DNA of 64,000 bases from Chaetoderma sp. LZ-2023a (taxonomy: Eukaryota; Mollusca; Caudofoveata; Chaetodermatida; Chaetodermatidae), in assembly GCA_034401795.1 (NCBI GenBank), contig CM067370.1:63079254-63143253 (forward strand), read 5' to 3'. The notes below the pieces were generated by a model, which was not told where the DNA came from, did not search any database, and saw nothing but the letters and a program-made list of their open reading frames with translations. Numbering within the stretch: position 1 is the stretch's first letter; each line of letters begins with the position of its first letter. Shown here one piece after another: positions 48,155 to 60,100 of the stretch. A program made the translations under genes and the position numbers.

Positions 48155-51100
48155 TTATGCTGCTACTGATGCCGCAGCTACTTAACATGATATGCCCTCA
48201 ATAGAAGCATATTTGACTTTATTCTAATTTCTTTACACAAGTCGTAATTGTGGATGAGCACACGACCACGACCCACCCTACCCAAAAAGCACATGCACCA
48301 CCACCACCATCATCGGCAGCAGCAGCATCAGCGTCATCATCTGATCATATGGATTAGGCAAGTGTATCTGGTGTAGTAGCATCTCAGAAATGCAGAGTGA
48401 AATCATGTCCAATAAGCGTGATTCAAAAGTTTCAGTATCATTTAACTAGTAAACGTCAGTTATAATGTCTTCCCATCTCCGTACAAGCTTGCTCTGTAAA
48501 ATTGGGCGTTTTTGCTTTTTAGAAGACTGAAAATGACTGAATCAGAAGCGAAGTCGGGCTTGTGCTTAGTTCACGTAATCCAAACTCAGTTTGCCAATCC
48601 GCGAGCGAAGTCCTCAGTCTATCTCGGCTCAAGTCAGGTTTAAGCCTCAATTGCCTGATCCCCTACTCAGCCGGTAACTTAGACTTACCTGAGCCATAGG
48701 TGTGCAATCAGCCATGAACTTATCAGAATATTGATTTAAAATAGAGATCTAAGCTTAGATTACCATACTATGCTGGTACATGTACATTTATCTACAAGTA
48801 TTGTTTACTTAGTTAGTATTAGCTTTCTGTGTAAATCAATGCTCTGAGCTAGGCTGTCTCCCACACCCATACACATGTGTGATATTGTCTCGCAATGGAA
48901 AGACAACAAGGCGCTTAATGGGGATTAACTGATTGAGATGGCAACACATTTCATTATTATATACTAATACTATGTACTATTTAGTATTTATACTATTACA
49001 TGCTACACTATGACTGATTGAAAACACAGACTTTCACATTATTTTCAACATGTTCTGAAGATTTCAGGTTTAAATAGTAGTTACAATTTTAACATTTCTC
49101 CAACTTCTGAGTGAAATATATTCACTCTTCATAGCACAAACTTAGATATAACATCCCAAAGAGTGAATTATTTATTTAACCAGTTACGATCAAGAGACTA
49201 TTTTTGAAAATTTAATACTGGAATGACTTGCTCATTATTCAAAACAGTCATTCCAGTGGTAAATTTTCAAAATAGTCTTCTTGGTCTGCAAATGAACATT
49301 TATCAAGGCCACTGCAGAAGCCATTTTTCACCGACTTGAGTGCTGAAGGGTTAAAGCAAGTACACAGCAATAGGTTAAGACCTCAGAAGTAAGTTTATAT
49401 TACATGTTCTGACTAGTCAATGCCTTTTATTGTTGGGTAGGTAATTGCATAGATCTACTGAACTCCATGTAGATCTATAGACAATGATTTACAATGTACT
49501 GTCAAATATCCAGTCATACCTCATAAATTTGTAATGGTATTTCATTAAATGTTCCGTTTTGTCCAATGTAGTGTTGCCATAGCAGTTAGAAGGCTATGTT
49601 TCTTATGCACAGGTTTGCAACTTACGCATATGTCACTAGATGATATTTACATGTACTAACGCTTGTCAGTGTTTTCTTACGCATGATAAACAACCATGAA
49701 ATTAAATATATAAACTTGTCACCTGATATCTGAGTATTTCCTGGTATTTCCCACTGCCCTGGGAAATACTAGTATTTCCCGGGAAATTGCCAACCCTGGT
49801 TCAAAGGAAGCCGATCGACCAAGTTGGCTGGCAGCCATCTTGGATTTTGGCTAACTTGTTGAAACATCTTTAAAAATCTTCATAATCCGCTTTGGTGATC
49901 GATTCAAAACTCATGAATGCTCATACCTGTAGGGCAACAGCTGAACCAAATTTTGTTTAAGGGCAGTTGATTGGCCTAATTCTTTAACGGCTATCTCGAA
50001 TTACCTAGTTTTTGTGAAATGGTCTTCTACAGAATTACTGAACGGATCGGGCTGAAATTTGGAAGATATGATTAGGGACTACTTACGGGCATTTAAAATG
50101 TATTCACGGGACATTGATACGTAAAGAAACATGGCCGTTGTGTTCTTGTTATAATTCTGGCCAACTCCATCGGGTTCTACTTATAAATAATGACCTTCTA
50201 GTTGAAATGCCTATGTTCCTCGAGGTAAACGATACAGGCCCCTTGAGCCTTGTGTTCATAAATACGGTCTAATACCTAGTATACATAGACAGCAGCAACA
50301 CCATTTTCAAAATCAATATCCTGTGTTGTTGCCTTGTAAAGTAGTAAATCTGGTGTTTAACCCTTTAACCCTTCAATTTGTTTTAAAAATTTCAATTTTT
50401 TCCAAAGAAAATGTCCATTTACAGACCAGGAGAAAACTATTTTTGAAAATTTACCACTGGAATGACTGGCCCTGTTATCGAAGCAGTCATTCCAGTGGTA
50501 AATTTTCAAAAATAGTCTTCTTGGTCTGCAAATGGACATTTCGCAAGACCACTGCAGAAGCCGTTTTTGGCTGATATGAGTTAAAGGGTTAATATGGAAG
50601 GAAAAATTGCGTTGCATACCATAAAACGTTAAAATTATTTTAGTGTTTACCGTATATAGAAACTATGGCTGTGCATGTGCGTGAAAAAAAATCTATCTAG
50701 ATTTGAAAACAGCATAAGCATCCCATGCGCCTTTCGTGCATGCGTAGAAAAGAATTATTGTTAAATAATGTGCACCTTTAAACAAGGACTATAACTCTTG
50801 TTCATTAAGTCTTCAACTATTGAGCCCTATGGTGAAAATTAATTTGTTTCGTCAATTGTTGATGGATTAAAACCAAATTTAGCAGATGTGTTTCTTTAGT
50901 CAAATATCTATTTGGACTATAAATACAAACAGTCTGCACCTTTAATCAAGGGCCATAACTCTGGTTTGTTAAGATAAAAAAAGATTAGAGTTGGTACCTT
51001 TTGTAGAGTAACTTTATTTATTTTGACACGCTTTCACACATAAATGTACTTCATCAGGTATCGAGTGGAATGTGTACATGGTTTATATACAAGAATTAAT

Positions 51101-54100
51101 ACAACTCAGAGGTCAATCATGTATGAACAGTAACAGCTGAATTGGTGATTATTGCGAAACAAAAGATTGTTGATTAGAGAAGCACAGACATATACGGTTT
51201 GGTTGCTAATAAGCTAAAGACTGCAAATTGCTAGGACAATAAGGCAACTGTAACTGACTTGAGGGATTAGTAAACATGGCAGACAGAAGAAATAGAATTA
51301 AATGAATTGCATTATATTTAGGTAGAAGATAAAGTTATTACTAGAAGTAAATAAATAAATAAATGGAAATAAATAAATAAGTATAGTAAATAAATGAGTG
51401 AATAAATTAATAAATAAGATTAAGATTTTGATCTATTGAACCCTATGGTTAAAATACATTTGTTTTGTTCCTTCAGGCAATATCTATTTTCCCCATGTAT
51501 ATGAAGCCGCGACCTGAAATAAGGGCCATAACTCTGGTTCTTTAAGGCGTTTAAATGTAATGAACCCTATGGGGGGAAATAATTTGTCATGTTTCGTAAA
51601 TGGATTAAAACAATATTTGTCAGATATGGTCTCATATGCTAGTCATTTGACAATAGTGTCAAGGATGGCGACCCCATTGATTAGTGGTACTCTTCCTGTT
51701 GGTCAATCGTGCCAATATTCTTGCATTTCCCCATCCAAACTTTAAACTGTGGCCTCAGTATCTTTTATCACCGCAGCATACCGCCTTAAATATTTGCTTG
51801 TGACCATTGCCACATTGGTAAATGGCATCTGTTTGTACACTTGAACTATTTGATATTAGTGTTTGTGGTGACTGACCCATTGATTAATGGTACTTTTCCT
51901 GTTGGTCACTAATGTCAAGCATGCCAATATTCTTGCATTTCCGTATCCAGATTTTTTACTGTGACCATTGTCCCATTAGTAAATGACATCTGAATAATAT
52001 TGGTTGGAATGGCAAAACTAGGTTGCTGCCTATGTAAAAATACTAGTGGTATACATTTTCAGTCATTGCATGTGCTTTGCATGTTCTAAACACACAGTGT
52101 ACTGTGTCCATGTAGGCTACATGTACATGGACCGATATGGGCATAGAGGTGTATGGTTGGTGACTTGGTGTGAGGGGTTCTTGGGTAGACTATAACACCC
52201 CCCACCTCCACCCCCTTGGAATGAAAATGCATATATCCGCTCTTTCTGGCTTGACTGTAGCGGTTTTACATAGGCTATATCCCCGCATGTACACAAAAGC
52301 AACTTTTTCAATGGTGGTATGTGTGACATGATATGGTCACATTTAAAGGAAGTATTACACGACCTCATCACTTGAAACCCAGGGAGAAAATGGACATACA
52401 GCATATTTTAACAATTGGCAAATCTATATATTCTTTTTTGTCTGTTATGCAGTTCTTGAAACGACGTGAGATGGAGTACGAACAGGAGGTGAAACGTCTC
52501 TCTACTGAAAAGTTGAATCGTCAAGTGAAGGTGACTAGTTTGAAGCAGGAGCTGGGTGAGATGAACATTAGCATTGATGAGGCCATGCTCATGATAGATG
52601 ACATAGATGATGATGACGATAAGTCTACATCCACGGATACTGGTGTGTATTCAATTGACCTTTTCAGTTTTAGCTGTGCCCCGCCCATCTGGCTACGCTC
52701 CACCCACACCTCACTCGTGTTGGGATCAATCGATCCCTAAACTCCCTACTATTAATTTCCAGAAAGTTATACAGATAAGTCTGGGTGTAATAAATCTATC
52801 ACTTAGTTATCAGTTAAATATTTTGATATTAATTTGACTGGTTGATGTTGCTGCCATATAGCATGTTTATTATTAAATAGTAAAGACATACAATTCGTAC
52901 ACCAACACTTAGTCCGTCACCAATTATGCGTTGGTGAATAACTTATCTACGTCATTCATGATGTCATTGATTATGCTGTCATGCTAGTCACCTAGTTGAT
53001 TATGACATCATATGATGTATGGATAAACTGGAAAGGTCAATTAATAACAAATACCTAACAATACCTTCTGTGTTTATGGGATCTTTCTTGTATTAAAAGT
53101 TGTCAAATCAGATTAGTTGTTTGCGAGATATGGCGATGGACAGATGACCAAACAATCAGACAGACAAAAATGTGACAGGCTCTGTCCTCGACAAGGTGAT
53201 GGTAACTCGCAAACCAATGCAATCTATGCTTCATGTGGAGTGAAGCAAGATTTTGCATAATATTTATAACTGTTGTGTAGATTGAACCAGTTCAATTGTG
53301 TTGGAAATGAGAACTATTAAGTTGGATCTTTGCAAACTACTTTGACTGGACAGCTGCCTGAGGCAGCAACAGCCTTGAGTCAAATTAGTTTCAAAATGTA
53401 AGTTATTATCATTAGTTAAAATAAAACAAAGTAAAGAAAATAGCTATGTCTTTGGAAAACAATGAAACGACCCTGTTATGAGCTGTGATGTGGATTGATT
53501 TACGCTAATTTCAGATGTATACGTATTTGTTGTGATGTATATGTTTGTTCTAATCTTGTAGCGGAGGCAGAAAGTCCCATTGTGAGTGATGAAGAGGATG
53601 GCTTAGATGATGACGATGATGATGATGAGGATGACGACGATGAAGATGATGATGAGTCTGAAGATACAAGCAGTCCTAAAGATACATCTATGTTGACTGT
53701 CCAGAATCTACAGAGTCATGGTAAAATTAATTTGTTATGGCATAGGCAGCAACAGCAGCAGTCAAATTAGTTTCAAAATATGCTGCAAAATGTTTATTAA
53801 ATTGTAAAGACATATTCTTACAACTTGGGACTATTTAGCGGTTATGAGAGGCTAAATCGCATCATTCATCACATTAGCTCACCTGACCAGAATGGCCAAG
53901 TAAGCTTATGCCGTAGTGACCGTTTGTCCGTTTATCGAGAACCACTGGGCCGATTTCAATTATATGTAGGCAGGAAGCATCGTTAGGGCATATGGATCCA
54001 AGTTTGTTCAAACGAAGTTGATCGTCCAATTTGGCTGGCAGCCATCTTGAATTTTAGCCGATTTTAGGAAACTAAAAATCTGCGAAACTACAATGGGAAA

Positions 54101-57100
54101 TTTAAAATGTCTTCTCGAGAACCACTGGGCTGATTTCAATTATATTTGGCAAGAAGCATCCTTAGGCATAGGGATCCAACTTTGTTCAAACGAAGCCGAT
54201 GGGCCAATTTGGCCAGCGGCCATCTTGGTTTTTGCCGGTTTTAGGAAACTAAATCTCTGAAACTGCTTTGTGGATTGATTCAAAACTCATGATATGTCAT
54301 CTAGGGCAAGAGCTGAACCAAGGTTGTTCAAAATTCTAGTGGTAAACTTTCAAGAATGGTCTTCTGTTGGTCTGCAAATGGACATTTCACGAGACCACTG
54401 TAGAAATCATTTTATGCCAGCTTGACCCTTTCACAAAATAGATAGAAAGATAGATAATATATTTATATTGCCCTGAACTCCTTGCTATTACATGATCTAA
54501 GCGCTGTACAATCTTACCTCCTGCAGAAGTCATTTTAGGCCAGATAGGATAAATTCTGTACAATGTATCTGGTATGCCTAGAGGATAAGCATCATCTTGT
54601 GGCTGACAATATTAATTAATGTGTATATTTACATCTACTATAACGAAACTAGCCATACTATTGGAAATTTGTTTTCTATGGTCTCTAAAACAGTCAATCT
54701 TGTACCCTAAGTGGTTAAATGGACTGTTATGGACATGAGGTTTTATAATGGTTTAAATTCAATGTAGTATTGACACAAAGGCAAATATGGGACAATGGGA
54801 CCCTTGAAAATACTGTTGGCTTGCAAAATAATCATTTCTTTTCAAAGGTTTGTTATAAGCTTTTGAAGAAGAAACACCTGCCAAATCTAGCACGGGACCC
54901 GAATAATACATAGTACCCTCATTTTAGCATCGACGATAATACATACATACATACATACATACATACATACATACATACATACATACATACATGTGCATAC
55001 ATACATGTGCATACTCAAGCACACACCCACACATCTCACATTTAACAACTTAGTGTACAAAATGGTGATCCTTTTCAGACAGATCATGGAAATATATAGT
55101 TTATCATATGTATCGCCAGCTGAGTCATGTGTACATTTGTGTGTATAGTTAATGCGATCTCATTGCTTTTTTTACAGCATTGTCACAAATTACAGAACCA
55201 CCTAAGCCTGCTGCCGTACTTGTTCCAAGAGCCACCCCAAAACAACCACTGCAGCCAACAAAAGTTATTACAAAACTTCTCACTGCTCCTGCTCTAGTAC
55301 ACAACCAGAATCCTGCATCGGCCACTGCCATACCAACATTTCGAACACCTGTCACCCAAATACTTCACCAAACTATAACACAGCGAGCTGCATTGCAGAA
55401 ACAACAGCAGCAGCAACAACAACAACAACAACAGCAACAACACCTACAGCAGCAAATTTCTGAACACCCAATAGTCATTAAGCAGACTGCAGTTGTTGAA
55501 CCAGCAAAAAGCAGCCCCCAGTCAGTGGTCTCATTGCTAACTCAACAGACTGTGAAATTATCATCTGAATGGCAGACAGCACACGCAGCCACTGCGACAG
55601 TAGACGGTCAACAAATGAAAATTGACATCTGTACAGAGTCTGTAGACAATTCCACTCCTGTACCAACTCAGAGAAGCCTTATGATGAATATGCTCAATCA
55701 GTTAGATGAACAACAGCAACAGGAACAAATGATACAGCAACAGCAGTTGCAACAGGAAGAACAGTACAACAGCTTGAATGTTATTTCTCAACTACCCAAA
55801 TATAAAACGCAGCTGATGCAGCTGGTATCCCCAACTGAATGTCAGATTGCTCCTCAAACTGATGTCTTGAATAAAACTGAATCTCAACTTGTTAAGCTTG
55901 CACAGAGTATCATTGCACAGCAATGCCAAGCAGAGTCCCCTGATACGCCTGATCAGATACTTGCCTTGCAGGCTTACACACTCGCCCAGATGGCTAATGA
56001 TGAGGCATTGTCACAGTCAGTGAATAAAGCAGGAAACACACGCTTAGAGAAAGTCAATCAGGAGATAATACAGCATCTCCAGAGACAGCTCGTCCCACAA
56101 AAGCGCACCAAGCGAGAATTGATCACAAAGCAAACACGACAGTTAAAACAATTAAAGAAGCTAGAACCGAGTACAGTGCCAAATTCTCTCAGTACAAATA
56201 CTGTCTCTATGCTATCCCAATCAAACATTCAACAGTACAGTGCAGAAAAACTTGCTGCATATCATAACCTGCACAATTATGCTCTGAAACTCAGCCAACC
56301 AGCTAATCAACCACAAGCACTAAAGAAAGAGCCACAAAAGACTGTACTACAGCAGCAGCAACGCATGGCAAATGTGCAGACTATTCAACAAAACATCCCC
56401 ATTCAGTCGACAGTTCGACAAAACTCACCGATTATATCGACGATTCGACAAAGCACACCAATTCAGCCGATGGTTCGACAAAATACACGGATTCAGCCGA
56501 CCGGCCAACAAAATTCACAGAATCCACCAACTATGCGACAGAACACACTGAATCCACCAACTATTCGACACAGCACATTGAATCCACCATCTATTCGACA
56601 GAGCACACCGAATCCACCTACTGTTCGACAAAACATCCAAAATACACCTACTGTTCGACAGAGCATGCAGAATACGCCTACTGTTCGACAAAGCATGTTA
56701 AGTACACAGATGATTCATCAAGGTTTACAATCAGTTCAACAAAATATACAGGCTGTTGAACAGCAATGTGTACAAGTAACTCTACAGCAAAACAATACCG
56801 CGGCTCCACAATTCACAACTCAACAGCATCAACCAAGTATACTCATTGCGCAGAAACCCAACATATTACAGAGTAATGCACAGCAGCCCAGCTTCCAGAC
56901 GATGCAACAACAAAGCTTCCATGCGCCTCCACAGCTCACAGCATCACAGCATACAAATTTGGCCAGTTTACTTGCTCAGCAGCCAGTTGTGAGAAGTAAC
57001 CAGATGTCTAGTTTGGTCGCAATCAGCCCAGGTACGGCATGGTTTGATATTAACCCTTTAACACTCATATCAGCCAAAAATGGCTTCTGCAGAGGTCTAG

Positions 57101-60100
57101 AGAAATGTATATTTGCAGACCAAAAGAAAACTGCTTTTGAAAATATATCGCTGGAATGACTGGCTCGATAACCGAGCCAGTGATTCCAGTGATAAATTTT
57201 CAAACCAGTTCTCTTGCTATCCAGATGGACATTTTCTTTGAGAAACTTTCTTGAACAAATTTGAGTGTTAACGGGTTAATGCTAGCCTGAGGATGATAGA
57301 AATTTGCTATGGATAGCACTATTCATTGATAGAGCAGCCCATTGGACAATCTGCATGAGCTAGGCTGTCGTGATTTTTCGATTTAATCGTGAAGTTCTAT
57401 TTATTTTTAAAATCATGAATTTTACAATGTAATTGATGGAAAATCGTCAAGGATTTCATGTTTGTTAAAAAAATAAAGTCCTAAGTGCGTTCATTGTGTT
57501 TATATTCTGCCGTGTCGAATAATTACTAATCGATAAACAAGCTAACAATAGCGAGGTAACACCTTTGTCATTAAGAAAACCAGCCCGTTGCTCCGTCGAA
57601 TTGCCATATAATTTTTTTGCTGCAGACCCCAAGTCTGTCGTGAAATATCAAGTATATATACACCTGTGCAAAAGTTAAGAACCAGCAAAAACAATAGAAC
57701 GTAGAAACATGATGGTACAACTAGGCTGCGATACTTTTTGTCCCCGCGTTAGCTGACATAATTCCAAGTACGAAATGCACATGCATGCATGACTTCACGC
57801 CGCTTGATGTCCGTGCGTGGCGGGAAACGGCACACGTGTTCAGTTATGTAAAAGTCCAGTTTGAGGTGTAGAACATTACATACAGATATAGGCGACAAGA
57901 TTAGGAATTTTGTGTTCATGACCGTGGTTTATTTGTACAGAGAGAATTAGCTCTTGATTGTGAACCGCTATGGCAAGACGAAGGTTAAGTGATCGTGTGA
58001 AATGGCAAATCATAGGCATGCATACCACTGGTATGTCATGCAGAGAGATTGGCAGACAGCTGAACATTAACCATACTGTAATCAGTCGTTTGATTGCAAA
58101 ACATGGGCAAACTAACGAGGTGAAGGACAGGCCTAGATCTGGAAGACCGAAGAAGACTACTGCCCGTGATGATCGAGCCCTAGTACGCCTTGTTAGGAGA
58201 TCTCCATTCACCAACAGCAGAGTGCTCAGCCAGCAATGGGAAACGCGTAATAGAGTGTCAATGTCTACCGTCAAAAGGAGACTATGCTGCTGGCATGAAA
58301 GCTAGGAGACCTGTCAGACGTCCTCTCCTCACTGCACACCACAAAGAGGAGCGTCTGAGGTGGTGCAACGAAAGAAGACACGGGAACATGAGATCCTGGA
58401 GATGGGTACACTGGTCCGATGAAAGTCGGTTCCTGCTTCATGCCACAGATGGTCGAACTCGTGTATGGAGGTCCAGACGCACGGCGTACGACCAACGTAA
58501 CATCATGGAAGAAGTTCCATTTGGTGGAGGTTCCGTTATGATATGGGGGTGCATCTCATTTGATTGTAAGCTGGATCTGTTGACTGTACCTGGAACACTA
58601 AATGGACAAAGATATCAAGATTCCATACTGGATGGAGTTGTGGTCCCTCATTTTGTAAATCATGCACCTGGAACCCACCCTATATTCATGGATGACAACG
58701 CCCGACCACATCGTGCTAGAGCTGTGCATGAATACCTCCGCCAGAATGCCATCGAAACCCTACCATGGCCAGCAAGGAGCCCTGACATGAACCCTATTGA
58801 GCATATCTGGGACATTCTGGGAAACATGGTGAGAAGAAGGGATCCTCCTGTGTAGAACCTACAGGAATTAACAGACGCACTCCATGTTGAATGGCAACGA
58901 ATACCACAATGGCGTATCAGTCGGTTGGTGACCAGCATGAGACGTCGTGTCCAGGCCGTCATCCAGGCACAAGGTGGATATACCCGGTATTAATAATGAC
59001 AGTCTCAAACTCGTGCACAGATGTTAAACTTCATTTTCAGACACCATTAATGACAATCTAGCCACGTGTGTCAACTGTAGGGCAATAGTTGTCAGTTGTG
59101 TCAACGTAACCATATTCAGGCCTCGGTTTCAAGTTCAAACAAAAACATAGTGTTTCCCCACCATCATAATCAGCATTCCTCTAGTTGCATTATTACCTCT
59201 TGCACTAAGATGGATGGGTACATAAATGTTTATGCTATTGCTTTCTTCATAGCACATGAATATACCCTCGCATGTGCGTAAAAATAGGGTGGTGCTTAAC
59301 TTTTGCACAGGTGTATACTTAGTTGCAGAGTGTTAGGCAATAATCGGCGAACATAATTCTGTTAGGCAATAATCGGCGAACATAATTCTTTTTAATTCTA
59401 GTTTTAAAATTTTAATTTCAATTATTAACAAGGTCAGGTGTTGTAATAATTTTTCTTTTTTGATTCGGTTGTCATGTCTAATTATAGAAAATAAAGCAAC
59501 AACATGGTTGTATTTTAAACTCTGGTTACTGTTGATTTTTCTTACATGTAAATTACATTCTGAAAGTAACTATAAATTCTGCATGCTCACAATAATTGTT
59601 TACATACCTCTCGGCACTGGTTCGATCTGCTAAATGTAGTGACCAATAGTTGAGTATTTGTCAGTCGAGCGCCACATTTTTGGATTAGGTAATTGTAGGT
59701 GTGCTTGACTGGCAAATAGTCTTTTAGTGAACTAAAGTAAACTACTGTTCGCGCGTTGGAAGTCGCTGTGTTGAGTGTAATCCGTCGTCGCCATCTTTAT
59801 CAAATCAATTAAATTTAAATTACAACTCCAATGTCAATTTTACCCACCCCAACAAAACATGCCTATTTGTGTACCAAACCTGACCTATGGTGGCCGTTAC
59901 ATGATCTTTGATAATTCCTAGTCCCAGTTTTCATGACTTGTCACGTTACTCTGGTTTATACTTTTGGGAATTAGGGCCTATGATTTAATCGAAAAAAAGC
60001 AGAAATCGTGCATGCCTAGCATGATCCTAACATACGCTAAACAGTGATAATATAATTTGTAGGAGTGGATAGATTGGTGGAAACTAGTGCAGTTTTCAAA

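Larger units (their letters stand above)
47498..49798. mobile_element. Non-autonomous hAT element (2.3 kb)
   Basis: Terminal inverted repeats are CAGAGTTGGCAGCAATTTCCC at the left and the complement of CAGGGTTGGCAATTTCCC at the right, with subterminal 'GGGAAATACT' motifs. Flanking 8-bp duplications are GCTAAAAG (47490-47497) and GTTCAAAG (49799-49806), two mismatches. The pattern is that of hAT transposons. No transposase ORF is inside. It interrupts a pre-existing tandem repeat, which confirms the borders. Confidence 0.88.

Noticed and set aside
57050-57159. Extension of the Gln-rich exon past 57031 as the normal protein end
   Set aside because: Sequence after 57031 is MITE B, and a good donor plus a phase-matched acceptor at 60492 exist.
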